The position numbers and the translations under genes were made by a program. Source: Lingula anatina (Eukaryota; Brachiopoda; Lingulata; Lingulida; Lingulidae). Taken from it: a DNA stretch of 64,000 bases. The notes beneath the pieces were generated by a model. That model ran no database searches and was not told the DNA's origin. It saw only the letters and a list, made by a program, of their open reading frames with translations. The stretch lies in NCBI RefSeq assembly GCF_001039355.2, contig NW_019775616.1, forward strand, positions 225,021 through 289,020. The letters are read 5' to 3'. Below, one piece after another: positions 1 through 12,335 of the stretch; positions within the stretch are counted from its first letter, which is position 1, and the number at the start of each line of letters is the position of its first letter.

Positions 1-569
1 TAAATATAATAGATTGAAACTGCAAATATTTGGCTTCCTTTTCAATTGTAATAGTAGCTCTTGTTGCATCACCCCTAAGCAACAAAGAAGTGTTCTTTGT
101 CCTTTTAAACTCCTCCCTTTCTATGTGACAAATCTGAAAAAAGTGATGCATATACTTAAAATGGGAGATTCGACAGCCAAGTCAGTAGGAGATTTGAGAG
201 CTGAGTCAGTAAAATTAAATCACTTTTACCTCAGCCTCGTACCTGAGGGTTTAAAGTTACACTTCAGGTGTGTTTTAATACCTTCAGGCATATTTTGTCA
301 AAAACTACACCAATTAATATCTTTATCTCAGGTTATGTTTATTTGTTACAGGGTACTTTGTTTATTAATGAGAGTTAGTCATACATGATCATGCAACCAT
401 ACAATTAATGGTAATAATGTCTGTTGTTAGTTGCATTAATTATACTATGACTGTCACATTGTGTCTTATCTAAAACATCTGAAAGTTTAATTTTCATATC
501 ACACTGGGAAGACATAACTGTAGTTTCCTACTGGACATAGTGTCTGCTGAAGTGACACTTTACATATGT
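1..569. other. AT-rich non-coding DNA, probably STAT intron
   Basis: No open frame with recognisable content on either strand. It lies immediately 3' of the STAT exon on the minus strand, so it is most simply intron, although the N at 570 means the true distance to that exon is unknown. Confidence 0.4.
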
Positions 570-570
570 N

Positions 571-748
571 ACTCGATCCACTGAGCAAAGTAATGGCGGA
601 CTTCCATTGGAAAATGAACTCCGTAGACACAGTTCACCTGTCGAAATGCATCCCCTCCCAGCTGCTGCGCCTTCGCCCACAGCGCCATCTTAATTTTATT
701 ATTTGAGTACTTGTCTACAAATGTTCCGATTCTATAAGGCAGGTTTTA
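571..748 (-). CDS. STAT-family transcription factor, first coding exon (partial)
   Basis: Reading the minus strand, an ATG at 688-686 opens 39 codons that run into the N at 570. The peptide starts [15 protein letters not shown] and ends [19 protein letters not shown]. This is the start of the STAT N-terminal interaction domain, which mediates tetramer formation between DNA-bound STAT dimers; the wording (AQQLQGDA, HFPIEVRHYLAQWIE) is closest to vertebrate STAT5. STATs are cytoplasmic factors activated by JAK tyrosine phosphorylation that move to the nucleus. A splice acceptor (TTTTCAG on the minus strand) lies at 749-750, so about 60 nt of 5' UTR precede the ATG and a UTR intron lies further right. 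The exon end and donor are lost at the N. In 1-569 I see no further exon, so the rest of the gene should lie left of the window. The family call is strong; the STAT5/6 subtype is inferred. Confidence 0.8.
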
Positions 749-3700
749 CTGAAAATAAAAAAACACTAATTAATACAAATAAAAAAGATTTAAAAATTTA
801 AAAAACTCCAGCCACAACTGTCTGAAATTATTTCAAATATAAAATTGCATACTTTACAATCAAAATGTCTGGAAATAGTTCTACCCATAACACATTTTTT
901 CTGAAAAGATGAAAAAATATAACATGCAGCTCTGAAGGGGTGAACCAAGAAGCAATATCACACATTCTGACATTTAACAAGCTCAACTGTCAAAATATTC
1001 AATGTTATGATGTCTGACCATCAGCCCATTTTCATACTTTGTACGAGTCCGACACGAGACTACTGAATTTACTCGACAAATCTAAATATTTCCAAAAATT
1101 TTTTTGTCTTTTTTTTTATTTTAAAAAGTGACTGTTCCAAATAAAATAAAATAAAATAAATTAATAAATAAAAATAATAATAAAGGCAATTTACTCCATT
1201 CTCCTCGCTTACCAGAGACTCATTTCTTGTATGGCTTAACTATCCTTTCCCTTTCTTTTTCACCTTTGTACCAAATCCACCCCTCTATAACATATAGATC
1301 TATAATACATAACACTCCTTCCCTTACTAAATCTGACAAAAACTGTCAATTTCATTAGCAACGTGATAACCTCCCGTGATGTAACCAATCAAGTCATTGA
1401 CGAACCCACTCAAATAAGGTAAATCAAACAGATCTGACTTCCGTCGCAGTTTCTCAGAATTGATTACCTTAGAGATCATTCAGAACAGCCGACGTACAGA
1501 TCTGTGGATCAAATACAGCGACACATTAAAAAGGTTGCCACTTAATTCCCTCCCGATTAGACACTGAATAGATTCCCCTAAGGGATTACGCAAGAAGCAT
1601 ACCTGTGGGATTGGCCATATTTGATCGTTGATCTGTTAGTCCGCTGTTCTGAATGTGTTCGTAATATTTGCTGATAAGTTGATAAATTTAAAACACATTA
1701 AATGCTTAATAAACGACCCACACTTGCGAAAAAAAATATATTTAGAAAATTTTAAATACTAAATACTCATTGACAGCTCCTTATAAATAAACAATGACTT
1801 CAGTAGAATTATCTTCAAGAAAATAGCTACATCAGTAAGTCCGAGTTGCTAATTTCGACATTCACAGAAAGTGATACTCTGACATTTATATAATTGACCT
1901 GAACAAACAACCTATTGGATCATTTACCTCTGATGGCACGCTTTCACATGGCTAATACTTCAAGTAATAATTTTGAGAACAATTCAATACCTTAACCTGA
2001 AACATTCACCTGTTCCAGTGCAGCAGTTATGCAGTCATATACAGTTCTACTAATAAGCACATCACGACCCCATGACTTTAGGCAGAAGTTCATTAAACAT
2101 TTCACCTAGCAACCAAAAGAATCTACAAAAATCAAAACTGTCCAGAAGCCAATTTCCAAGCTACGAAGACATCCCACTGTATCCTAGACCATCCAGTCAG
2201 TCACTGGTAAATCAAGCAGAAGGCTCACACCTAAAACAACCTGGGGCGGAAAAGGTCTTTTTTTTTTTTTTTTTGCAAAATGTTAGAAAAATATAATTAA
2301 ATCTACTGCCTACAGCCTTCTCGTCTCTGGGGAGGTTCATGATAAATATTGGCGCCTAGCTAAATGCACTAACTCCACGACGACCTGGATACAATCAGAT
2401 TAACGGACTAATACACCTTCTTGTTTCACACTCGTATGATCACCGCTTTTTTCTTTATTTCACTAAATGCCAGAAAGAGGCACGTCAGTATGGTCACCTG
2501 ATCGCAACAGTGAGAGTCCCCTTAGTTTTAGATCACATTACGAACATGTAAGCGGACAAGATTCACAGATAGTGAACGGCCCGTATGCCATCTGGTCATG
2601 TGATGACTTGCTTTAAACATAAATTTTATTGGTTGTGTTATCAAAGTCCAATTATTGCATAGTGATGATTGAATTAGGTCTTACTTCATTGAGCCTCTTA
2701 TCTTAATATTATACTTTTAAGTTCAAACATTTTGTTAGGTGAGGTAGTTGCAGGCCTAGGCCTAGGCCAACTACCAGTGAGCTGCTTTCACAAATTTGTC
2801 TTTCTACGTACTTTATGAGCAGAATTTCTACCTGGAGTAGTCTGAAGATGTACTGTCCTCATCTCACTGAAAATATGGCAGGCTTTGAGCAAAGTGTCAG
2901 TGAGTGAAAAATGAAATTAGCTAACATATTGGTTATTATGTGTGATCCCCTTACTAGTACACATCAGCTGGCAAGAAAGCTACATTATCAACCTCATAAA
3001 ACAGAATGGCAAAAATGGAATGCTAATATACGTATTACACTCCATGTGAAGAGGTTTTCATCACCAAAATATTTGTACAAACTACTAGTATTGATTTTGA
3101 CTACAAACAGTTGAGAGCCAATTTAATTTTTCCACAAAATGCTCATGGACATTGTACTAATAATTGAATTAAGTTAAGCACATTGCTTGGAACTGGAGAT
3201 ATCATAAGGCATTTTGCTAAAAGGTAATGCATGTCAAATCTTTATGTAGTTTACTTTCAATTTTCCTGGAATTTTCAACCTTTTCTCTTGATCACCTGGG
3301 TATAACCTATATCCAAAACCATTCACAAAATTAAAATCTACCAGATTTTGCAATCTATCTAAGCTTATGATAGAGGAAAAAGACTGCAGAATTTCAATTG
3401 GGGCAGTTAGAATTACAAATGACAAAGTCAAAAAGGATTCATGTACTGTATGTGATTTTTGAAGGTAATATAATTGCTAGTATAGTCAATGAAAAAATGA
3501 ATTTAAAAAGCTCCATGTATTCTCAGGATTCGAAACAATGCACCTTCCAATTTTAAAGAAAATGAAAATGAAGCAGTATCTTCATCAAACACAATTCAAT
3601 TCAAATATAGTACATATATATATAAAATAAGTTAAAACAATCAATATCAAAAGACATAACTTTTAACAAAAATTAAACGTCATACACTGTCTTGGACAGA

Positions 3701-6700
3701 AAGTTCTGATCATTATAATAACTGTTAGCCACATTAATTCCGGTGAGTTCATATGTCTCTCTCTTACGGTAACCATTGCTAAATTTACTACTGTGACATT
3801 TAACGGAACAGAAGGCAAACTTCAATACCAGTCCCAAAAGTTCTCGGAAAAGTATCTCTTTAATTGTGTGCTGGCAAAACTCGGTGAACACACAACTATG
3901 TAGGCTTATTACACGCTAGCTTATTGATTGATTGTGATATAAAAGTTCCTTGTAAGATGAGGTCTTTTTTATCTATGTTCTGCACAGAAAGCATTGTGGT
4001 CTGCTTTCCTTAGCACACTACAGATTCAAGATATATCAATATAGAAATATCCTATACAGGATTTTCCTGCCTAATCTTATTTCCTTTGATTAAAAAAAAA
4101 AGTTTTCTCCTCCTAAAAAATCACTGCTTGACCTCTCCCTGCACTTGGATTGGATGGTTTACACCATTTCTAATTAAATAACTTTGTTTTAAACCAATCC
4201 TGATTCATTTTGACTGCCATGGTCTTCCTGACATTTCAAAAGGAAATATCTGCATCAAGTGCTATTATTTGAAGGGTTTTATTGGTTTTAATAATAATTA
4301 CATTCTTTATGAATCGGGAATGGTAAGGAGCTTTCCAAGGTATATCTAGACAAAATTTTTGACTTTGGGATGTTTTCAAATGTACATAATATATATACCT
4401 TAAAGATATTAATGTGTATACTAGAACGCAATGAATATCCTGTGTTAATTTTTAACTCGGTAGAAAATCTTTGGAGAGGCAGGCCTACACACAATGTGCG
4501 TCATTTCATATATGCTGTAAACTGTTTATTTTCCTAATAATAACATTATGTTACCATTTTATTAGCACGTATTAAAGCCATATCGACTTGACCAACTTTA
4601 GTATAATAATGTTTTTGTTACCTTGATTGTATATATATCAAGTATATTACTTTGCACTTTCTGCTCATGTTGGAATAAAAGATCTATCTGTAGTCCTCAC
4701 CAAGTAGTCACAAAAACCTATGCATAGCTACAGTTCATACAACCCCCTAACCCACATATTCAGGTGGAAATTGGTTGATACGCGACATCAGCAGAGCCTT
4801 GTAATGACCTTGAAAGTTTCAGGGAAAGCAAGACCCTTTTATCTTAATTCTGCATAAGATATCTTAATGTGAAATACTTTTTGACAACTTAGTGCTTGAC
4901 AACATTGGGATTGACAATTTATTACTTATACTTCAACCTGAGGACCTACACGAGCTTATTATAGAGATTTCTTTCACAATTTTTTTTTTTTTTTTTTTAG
5001 TAAAATAGCGGTTACTTGTGTGATCAGTGCAATGGTTGAAAGTTTAAATATTATGTCTCCCAGTAAAATGGTCTCTTCACAAACCTTTTTTTATCCTGCT
5101 TGATTTTAATTTTCTCTTTTTTAAATTTTTGTACTACCAAACCAATGACTACATACTGACAATGCAAAGTGCACTTTCACTTTCACTTTCTACAAACTTA
5201 GGCTTACCTGAGAATTCTCAACTTAGCACCACAGCAAGGACAAAGAAGTCACAAATATTTTCTTCTCCATTCAGTAGTACTAACAGTAATGCTTGTGAAC
5301 AGGCATGTGAAATATGTGTCCTGTTCTCTCTCCGATCACAGCTATTTAAATACTGAGTCGTAACAATCCTCAGGCAAGTTCCCACAATCCTCAGAAATCC
5401 AGGGAAGCTGGCTCAGCTGGCTCCGCAACACGCAGACATTTTTCTGGTTGAAATCTTTTCTCTTAGCGTGACAAGTTATTTTGGTCATGCCCATGGCAAC
5501 AGATTGTGTAATAAATCCGTGGACTTTTGTCAGTCAAATAAGACAGGCATGTTATAGTAAGTCATGTAAACCACTGTTATCTTACATAATCTTTTAAATG
5601 CCTATACTGAATTTTTTTTAAATATAGCATGACCTTGTGCTGACTTAGTTTGAATGTTTTTTTTTTAATCTTAACATAATTCTATGTATAGAATAACATT
5701 TATTACCCCTCAGACAAAAATGACTTCATAAAACAGAGCAAAAAAAAAAAAGACATAAATCTTCATAAATAATACAAAATTCACAGCAAAACTAGACAGC
5801 AAAGCTGGCAAATATACATACACATATAGGAAACAAAACAGCACAGCTGTCAAATGTTCAGACATTATGAAGAAAAAAGTGCCCAAAACAATCTTTTGGC
5901 CAATTTAGATGACTGTTACATAATGCTTTATAACAGCATAATCATTCTTGCTCTCGTACATTGTGTACTACGGGTTACATGGACATTGAAAAACTAGTAA
6001 GTGATTCAGTACCATGGGGTTTAGAAGCCAATGGCAATGGTTAAGTTTTCTTGAGTGTATATCAGTTTTTATCAGTTTTCAGGTTTGTAAGTTCACAAGT
6101 TTGCCAATGCGTGGAAATGGAAATTTCACCAAAAAAAAAAAAAAAAAATAAAATAATAATAATAATAATAATAGTAAAAATAATAATAATAATTACCAAA
6201 AATGTAAACCGATAATGTCAATTTTCACTTGCCTCTTTACCAAACAAAGCCACTCGGAACATTTAGAGTAAAAAAAAAAAAAAAAAAAAAAGCAGAATAA
6301 TTACCGTAAATGTAAACTGTTTATGCTGATTTTCAAAAGCAACATGCCTCTTAACCAAACAAAGCCACCAAGTCAATTAAAAGTAAAAAAATAAGGTTTG
6401 GCAGAGACGAATGCCTTGCGTTGGGAGAGCAAACACAATGACGATGCCAACAACGGCAACGACATAGACAGACAGACCCATAAGAATACATATACAGACA
6501 CTGTATATAAAGAAGAAACTATAACTTTGACCTAGGAGTTTATCGAGGAGCGAGATAATGATAACTGTGTTTCACCGTCGCCTTAGTTAATATCATATGT
6601 GAAAAACTGTAAACATAGTAGCTTAATGATGAATAACTGATAAGTATCTTGGGCCCTGAAAAGACGAGATAATTATCACATTTTTTTTCAGTAAAGAAAC

Positions 6701-7055
6701 AAAAAACAGACTGCGAGTAGGTATTATACCCATATAATGTGCAGCCTGCATGATGAATTATTAGGTACTAGTATATAGATTAATATGGGGTCTTAAGAAA
6801 CTGCCCCACACATCTCACCACCTAGATCTATGATAGCATTAAAAAGGTCAGTTTTATCAGGATGGTCATAAAACTGTTACACACACGGTTTCAACTATAT
6901 TCAATTTTAGGACCATCTTCACAGTATGAAACATTCTGAACCTACTGCAAGTAAAGATGTCTTTAATGAAATATCTGGTAGATTTTAGTCAAATTAAAAA
7001 TTTAAGATAAATCAAGAACAAATCTGGCATAAAAGGTAAGTCTTCTCACATTTTC
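749..7055. other. Non-coding region upstream of the STAT coding exon
   Basis: AT-rich DNA with homopolymer and simple A/T runs (1138-1190, 2260-2275, 4981-5000, 6129-6200) and no coding exon that I can support. The splice acceptor at 749-750 implies that part of this region is a STAT 5' UTR intron. Stretches 6190-6280 and 6298-6390 are imperfect copies of each other, sharing a CCAAACAAAGCCAC core. About 200 bp at 5795-6005 is related to 58965-59300, so this is a dispersed repeat of unknown type. Confidence 0.5.
1477..1655. mobile_element. MITE-like element, family 'CATTCAGAACAG', copy 1
   Basis: About 179 bp with imperfect terminal inverted repeats of roughly 40 bp. The left end reads CATTCAGAACAGC and then a GATC..GATCAAATA block; the right end is the complement, with ATTTGATC and GCTGTTCTGAATG. 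There is no coding capacity. Further copies are near 11764, 13834, 28697 and 41555. I could not fix a target-site duplication, so the superfamily is left open. Confidence 0.65.
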
Positions 7056-7059
7056 TTAA

Positions 7060-7677
7060 AGTCATAATAACTCTTCGTTTTGGCCAAAAATTGGATTTTC
7101 CTGGAAAAAACGGCAATTTTCCCGTACTTACCAATGGCCAACGACCCCATTCCTGCATTCAAAGTTAATCCAGGTTTTTTTCCTAAACGTACGGTTTTTT
7201 GTTAAAATCTCTTAAGAGATTTTAACTGACGGAGCTCTCTCTCTGACATTGCAAAGTCACTGGTGACCTACTTAAAACTGCGGGAAAAGCAGACAACAAC
7301 AACACTATATAAGATTCATGAGATATATTCGTCTTTTTGTTAAAAATGCATTTATATCCACAATGTGTGCCATTCTGGGCTTTTCGTTATCCGACGCACT
7401 GTACAAAAACTCGCAACTTACGTCTGAGGGTTTCCTGCCATGTTATTTTGGTCTCGAATGAACGCGAGAATCCGCGTGACACCATTACGTCATTAGCAAC
7501 AAATGCACTTGTCGGCCCGAAAAAAGGGATCGAAAGCCCTACTGACAAGCACAGATTTTAGTTTTCCTACAATAATGGCCGTTTTAGTGGTAAAATACAA
7601 TAGAATATATTTCCATGCGTTGTTTACAATGTATTTCATGCGGACTTTTGAATCTCAAAGGAAGAGTTATTATTGCT
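7060..7677. mobile_element. TTAA MITE, long divergent copy
   Basis: Flanked by TTAA at 7056-7059 and 7678-7681. The ends are diverged forms of the 19 bp terminal repeat seen in the 31454 copy (CATAATAACTCTTCG at the left, GAAGAGTTATTATTG at the right). A perfect 26 bp palindrome centred on CTCTTAAGAG lies at 7201-7226. About 280 bp after the palindrome has no counterpart in the short copies, so this is either a longer family member or a nested insertion. Short open frames inside are not genes. Confidence 0.65.
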
Positions 7678-7902
7678 TTAAGTCAAAGGAGATGATTTTA
7701 CTTATAAAGAAATTGTCTACAATTTACTACACAAAGTGACTCTAGATACTAAATTTTTTTTTTTAACTAGAACTTTTGCTCACATTCTTTGGATGAAACC
7801 CCTCAACTGAGCATCAAAACATCAAAACCAAGATTATCATATACTGAAGGGTTTCTTTGTGGCTTCTTCAGTAGTACAATTTTGAAAAGTTGCGTACATG
7901 GG

Positions 7903-8030
7903 CAGGGGCTGTCTTCAGGGTCTTCTGGAAGACGGTCAGATTTTCAAGCTGATATTAATGGCCATGGGTATCTAATTTTTTCTGTTGGGGGATGTTCAAA
8001 AATGGAGGATGAATCAACAAAATGTGTCAA
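7903..8030 (-). mobile_element. hAT-like short element, truncated copy
   Basis: Begins CAGGGGC and follows, in reverse complement, the element at 14560-14727, including the TCTTCTGGAAGACGGTCAGATTTTCAAG block. The distal end has decayed. The CAG...CTG termini suggest a hAT-type non-autonomous element. Confidence 0.5.
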
Positions 8031-8774
8031 TAATGATAAATGTGGATATTGGTTGTAGTAATGGAGATGAAAAGTCTCTGATAAAAAAGTTACTCCTTTA
8101 AGTCCATCAGAACATCTCCAATAGTTTGCTCAATTGCGATTTTCTTGGTTATCCCCCCACCCCCATCGAATACACACAAATGGAATATTTAATTAATTAT
8201 TTTATTTATTCAAACTTTTATTCAATTTATTCCATGCACCATTTTTTTCTTTTTGTACAAGCAAAAACACTATGTAAGTCTAATCAAGACTTAGTTCTAG
8301 GAAATTCCAGGGGTCTCTTTGATGACTTTTTTTGCAAGATCCTTACTCACTCAGATGACATAAAATACATTCCTCCGGGTTTTTTCTCCATGCGGTAAGG
8401 CGACAGGTCCGTTTTATTTTTAACTCCAGTATTGCCTGACATGAAGGGTAATATGCTGAGTAAATGATATTTTCTTGCCTGAGGAAGTTCTAGCGAGCCC
8501 TTCAGTTTCTATTTGCTGTATTCCAAGAAATGTCATTTTACAGATATCATTAGGCAAGAAACCACATGAGGTGACTGTGGCCTGCTCAGGGCAACCTTAC
8601 CCAACCAGAGGCAGCATGCAACAGGAACATTAGTAAGTGTGCTCCTTGGCAATGGCCTTTCTGTGAGACTGGTAAATTATTTTTTTTAATTGCACATGTA
8701 GCTTTGTAGGGCTGTGCATGTTATCATACTTAGTGTGTGTGCGTATGTGTGTGTGTGTGTTTATTGACTTACGA

Positions 8775-8792
8775 CACGTGACAAGTCACGTG
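8775..8792. promoter_or_regulatory. Paired CACGTG E-boxes in an inverted repeat
   Basis: CACGTGAC and GTCACGTG face each other across two bases, giving two complete E-boxes in a GTCACGTGAC-like context. bHLH-ZIP factors (MITF/TFE, USF, MYC types) bind such sites. No gene start is visible nearby, so function is conjectural. Confidence 0.35.
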
Positions 8793-9327
8793 ATTGTCAG
8801 TCTTATCAGTCGTTTTGGATTATTGGCTTGAGGGAGACTGCAGAAAATTATGCAGGCAGGCAGCCTTGTTTTATTTTTCCATTATCACTTTAAGTACAGG
8901 TCTGAAAGAGGTCCTCTGTCACCCCCTTCTCTCTCTTTCTCCCTATCCTCTCCCCCTCTCGCTCTCTTCCTCCTTCCTGCCTCTTTTCTTCTCCCCAAGT
9001 TCAGAAATTACCACATACATCCCCTCAGATATAATATTTATAGTGGAAACCATATTTTCCCTCCAGGATATATAATGCTAGCTAAAAATAATTCCCCAGA
9101 CTATGATTAAGTGATGTCTGGTGAATTGGTTACAATAATTAGTTGGCAGAATAAAGATATGTATTAGTATGCTGATATGTGCATCCACATGGCCTGTAGT
9201 ACTACAAGGCCCTTTTTTCCTGGTACCAGAGCACCTAGATTCCTTTCAGGAAATACAAACTACTCCACATAATAGTACATGTCAGCCTGCTTCTTTAACT
9301 CTCTGTTTCTTGACCTGCTTTTTAGCT

Positions 9328-9498
9328 ATCTGTCTGTCTGTTTGTCTGTCCGCATGTCTCTCTGTCTGTCTGCATGCCTTATCTCTGTATGTCTGTCTGC
9401 CTGCCTACCTTTTTTGCTACCTATCTTGTTGTCTGTCTGCCTTTTAGCCTGTTCATTTGCTTGCTATGTTGGTATCTGTCTGTCTGTCTGTCTGTCTG
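9328..9498. repeat. Degenerate CTGT/CTGC tetranucleotide array
   Basis: Runs of CTGT, interrupted by CTGC, TTGT and CATG variants, fill this stretch; the cleanest block is 9473-9498. Open frames crossing it are low-complexity cysteine/leucine/serine-rich strings and not genes. Confidence 0.8.
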
Positions 9499-11763
9499 GC
9501 TCTGTTCACAAACATGACACGGAGAAAGTCCACTCTGCCTTATGAGAGAGACTATAAAATACTTACTATGTATACAATAGTAAATATAGGTCTCTAACGT
9601 AGTACATATATACCCATAAACAGTGCGCGCCTGCCATTCCCTGCTGGTTCTGCATAACATTAACACACAAATACTGTATGAAAGCCAAGCTGCACCATGT
9701 GAGGCTGAGCAGATAACTAATAGCCTATTGCTACGCTGTAACATTTGGAGCCACTGACAAATAAATCAGCTTCCATTCTGTCAGCAGCCATATTTTTATC
9801 CCTGGTTTTTAATCTCTGCATTCAAACACTAGTACTAGTAGTTGGGAATCCCATAGGCCAAGAGATGCTGCCCACATTTCTCTACAGCTATACCTCAGTT
9901 CACTCTAGATAATGAGCTCATGTCAAATGGAAAAAGGTAATTTACTCTGACTTTTAAATAAATAGTATCATTTGATAACTGACCTGGGAAATTCACTGTA
10001 TAAGTTCGTGAGTGATACGACAATTTTTTCTATAGAGCCTAAAACTCACCGTCACATTCTTTAAAAGAACTCTTTAATACTGATAGTAGTAGAATGCTGA
10101 AATGATAGATTTTAACAGTAGACAAAGTGGAGTTGGGAGTTAAAATTCTCTAAATGTCTTCTTTTCTCCATCTTAATTTCATATTTCTACTCTCCCTGTT
10201 TTTTTTTTTTTTTTTTTTTTCAATAAAAACATAAATAAATGGAGAGAGTTTTCTGTCAAAAGGCAAAAGAAGTCTCGCCATGCTTCAGTCTAACTAATTA
10301 ATTGGAAAATTCAATTAAATGTTGGCCTGAGTCTTAGTTTCAGTCAACACTACCTCAAAACACACTCTTCTTGTATTCACACCAGTTTTTGTTAGATTTT
10401 TTTCTTAAATCAAAAATAATACTTTGAAGGAAACTTTAGGTGAAATAATTAATAAAAGATCTAATACGTAATATTTTGCAAAAAATTGCTCTTCTAGCTG
10501 AGACTGCAATACTATTTACTGACAGTCGCTTGCTGAGAGCCCGAGGGTCAAATTAACCATACGTACTGTCAAACTTTGCAGAACATAAGTGACAGGTTTG
10601 AATATATTTTACATCAAATTATGTTAAAATCCACATGCAACAATGTGGAATGAAATCACTCCAAATGTTTCTGTATCTCAACACATTTTGATTAATTATT
10701 GTACAGAAAATTTGTGATATTATTATTCTTAATTTACGTTAGAAAATGCAAGATAATAATTTTGCGTCTTCCGTCCATTAGGATATTAATGACAATCAAA
10801 TGCTCTATTAAATCTAATGCAAATCTAAGAAAAATACTTTTCAGTCACTCGTGTACTTAAATATACAGTTGTTATCATATGGGAATATACTAGCGAGTTG
10901 ACAATACCATAGGTAAGTTAGATTTCTAGGAAAACTAAGGAAAGCACACACAATCTATAATTCTGGTTAAACACTGGCCGATTTCAAAAGCAATAAAATG
11001 CTATTTTACCTAACTGAAATTCGGAAAATTGACGTCCTCATATATCCCAAAGTCTTTTAACACATTGCTGAAAATTGGCATTTTAAGCTCAAATAAGTAT
11101 TAGTCTGTGTCATTTGGCTCTATCTGAAGGCAATTACACACCTAAAGAGACAAAGGGTTAGTAAAAAAAAGCTTTAATTTTAATTAACCCAATTTTTACC
11201 CTCTGATGGCCCAAAGGGCTTATAGCCCACAAGATTTTTCGCACAGACTGAAGAACTAGTATGCAATCTAAAAATATAATTATTCTTATCAACTGTAATG
11301 TCTTTTCATCATTTATTGTATGTACACTATAATAGCCAAAGTAAACTTTTATCATATTTTAATATGGAGAGTTAGTCAAGTAACTAAAGTTATTAAATAT
11401 TGTATTATAATAAAAACACCATTACACCTCTGAGAAACAAATCTAAAATAAAGCACTTAACCTAAAATGTCTAATGAAAAGTTTGCATCCTGAGATCATG
11501 ACATTTACTCAAGATAATATATATATATTGATTCCCTTACTTATTAGCTTTTAATTTAAATCCTGCTATTTTTAAGCAAAGAACAATTCTGAGAAATTAT
11601 ATTTAGCCTTTCACAAAAATAGGACAAGGTCTGGGCACATGCTTACGCCAGAGTTATTTCCTCAGATGTAGCAACATCATCGCAATAAAATTTCCCAGAA
11701 TCACTATTTCACAATGTTTTTTAATGAGAAACAGGAAACTGGCTGTCGACTTGAAACATGAAA

Positions 11764-12054
11764 GCGCATTCAGAACGGATGATCAGCCTACTAACTGATC
11801 CGTCTACTAAATATGGCCGACCCCACTTAAAAGCAGCACTGTTTAATTAATCCCCTGATGGTTTCCCCACTTTTACATGTGCCGTTAAAAGGATTTAATC
11901 TCTGCTCCGAGGTTTAATTGCAATGCCCTTGCAGCGACCGTATGTATGGAGGCGGGGGGAATCCAGAAATTAGTCGGCACATATTTTCAGTGGGTTGGCC
12001 ATATTTAGTTTGTGGATTTGTTAGCCCACGGATCAACTTGTTCTGAAGGTGCTC
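11764..12054. mobile_element. MITE-like element, family 'CATTCAGAACAG', copy 2
   Basis: The left end reads GCGCATTCAGAACGG, followed by GATCAG and AATATGGCCGACCC. The right end carries GGCCATATTTAG, CACGGATCAAC and TTCTGAAGGTGC. Internal sequence including CTGATGGTTTCCCCAC and GGAGGCGGGGGGA is shared with the 41555-41845 copy, showing a common element body. Confidence 0.65.
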
Positions 12055-12062
12055 TGACTGAA

Positions 12063-12335
12063 TGCGCGCATGCGCGTGTATGTGTGTGTGTGTGTGCCTG
12101 CCTGCCTGCCTTGAACTACTGTACAAGTAGCTCATTCTTACACGTATATACCCATAAATAGTGTTAGCCTCTTTGGTGATAATTGGCAATAAAATATAAA
12201 GTTCTTGTTGTTGATTTGTCGATAGTATTATGAAAATTAAATATAACCACCGAGGTACGAAAGAACTGTGTTGACGCTTCACAAGTTCGCAGACACATGA
12301 TGCTTCCAGTGCGCATGCGCAATCTCGCGGGATCC
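12063..12335. promoter_or_regulatory. Possible TATA-less promoter (NRF1-like motifs)
   Basis: A perfect palindrome TGCGCATGCGCA at 12310-12321 matches the NRF1 consensus. GCGCATGCGC recurs at 12066-12075, and TCTCGCGGG at 12323-12331 resembles the TCTCGCGAGA element. These are typical of CpG-type promoters. No coding exon lies next to it; it could start the 5' UTR exon of the STAT gene to the left, or be chance. Confidence 0.3.

Noticed and set aside
9169-9744. Open frames rich in Cys, Leu and Ser
   Set aside because: They follow the CTGT tetranucleotide array in different frames.
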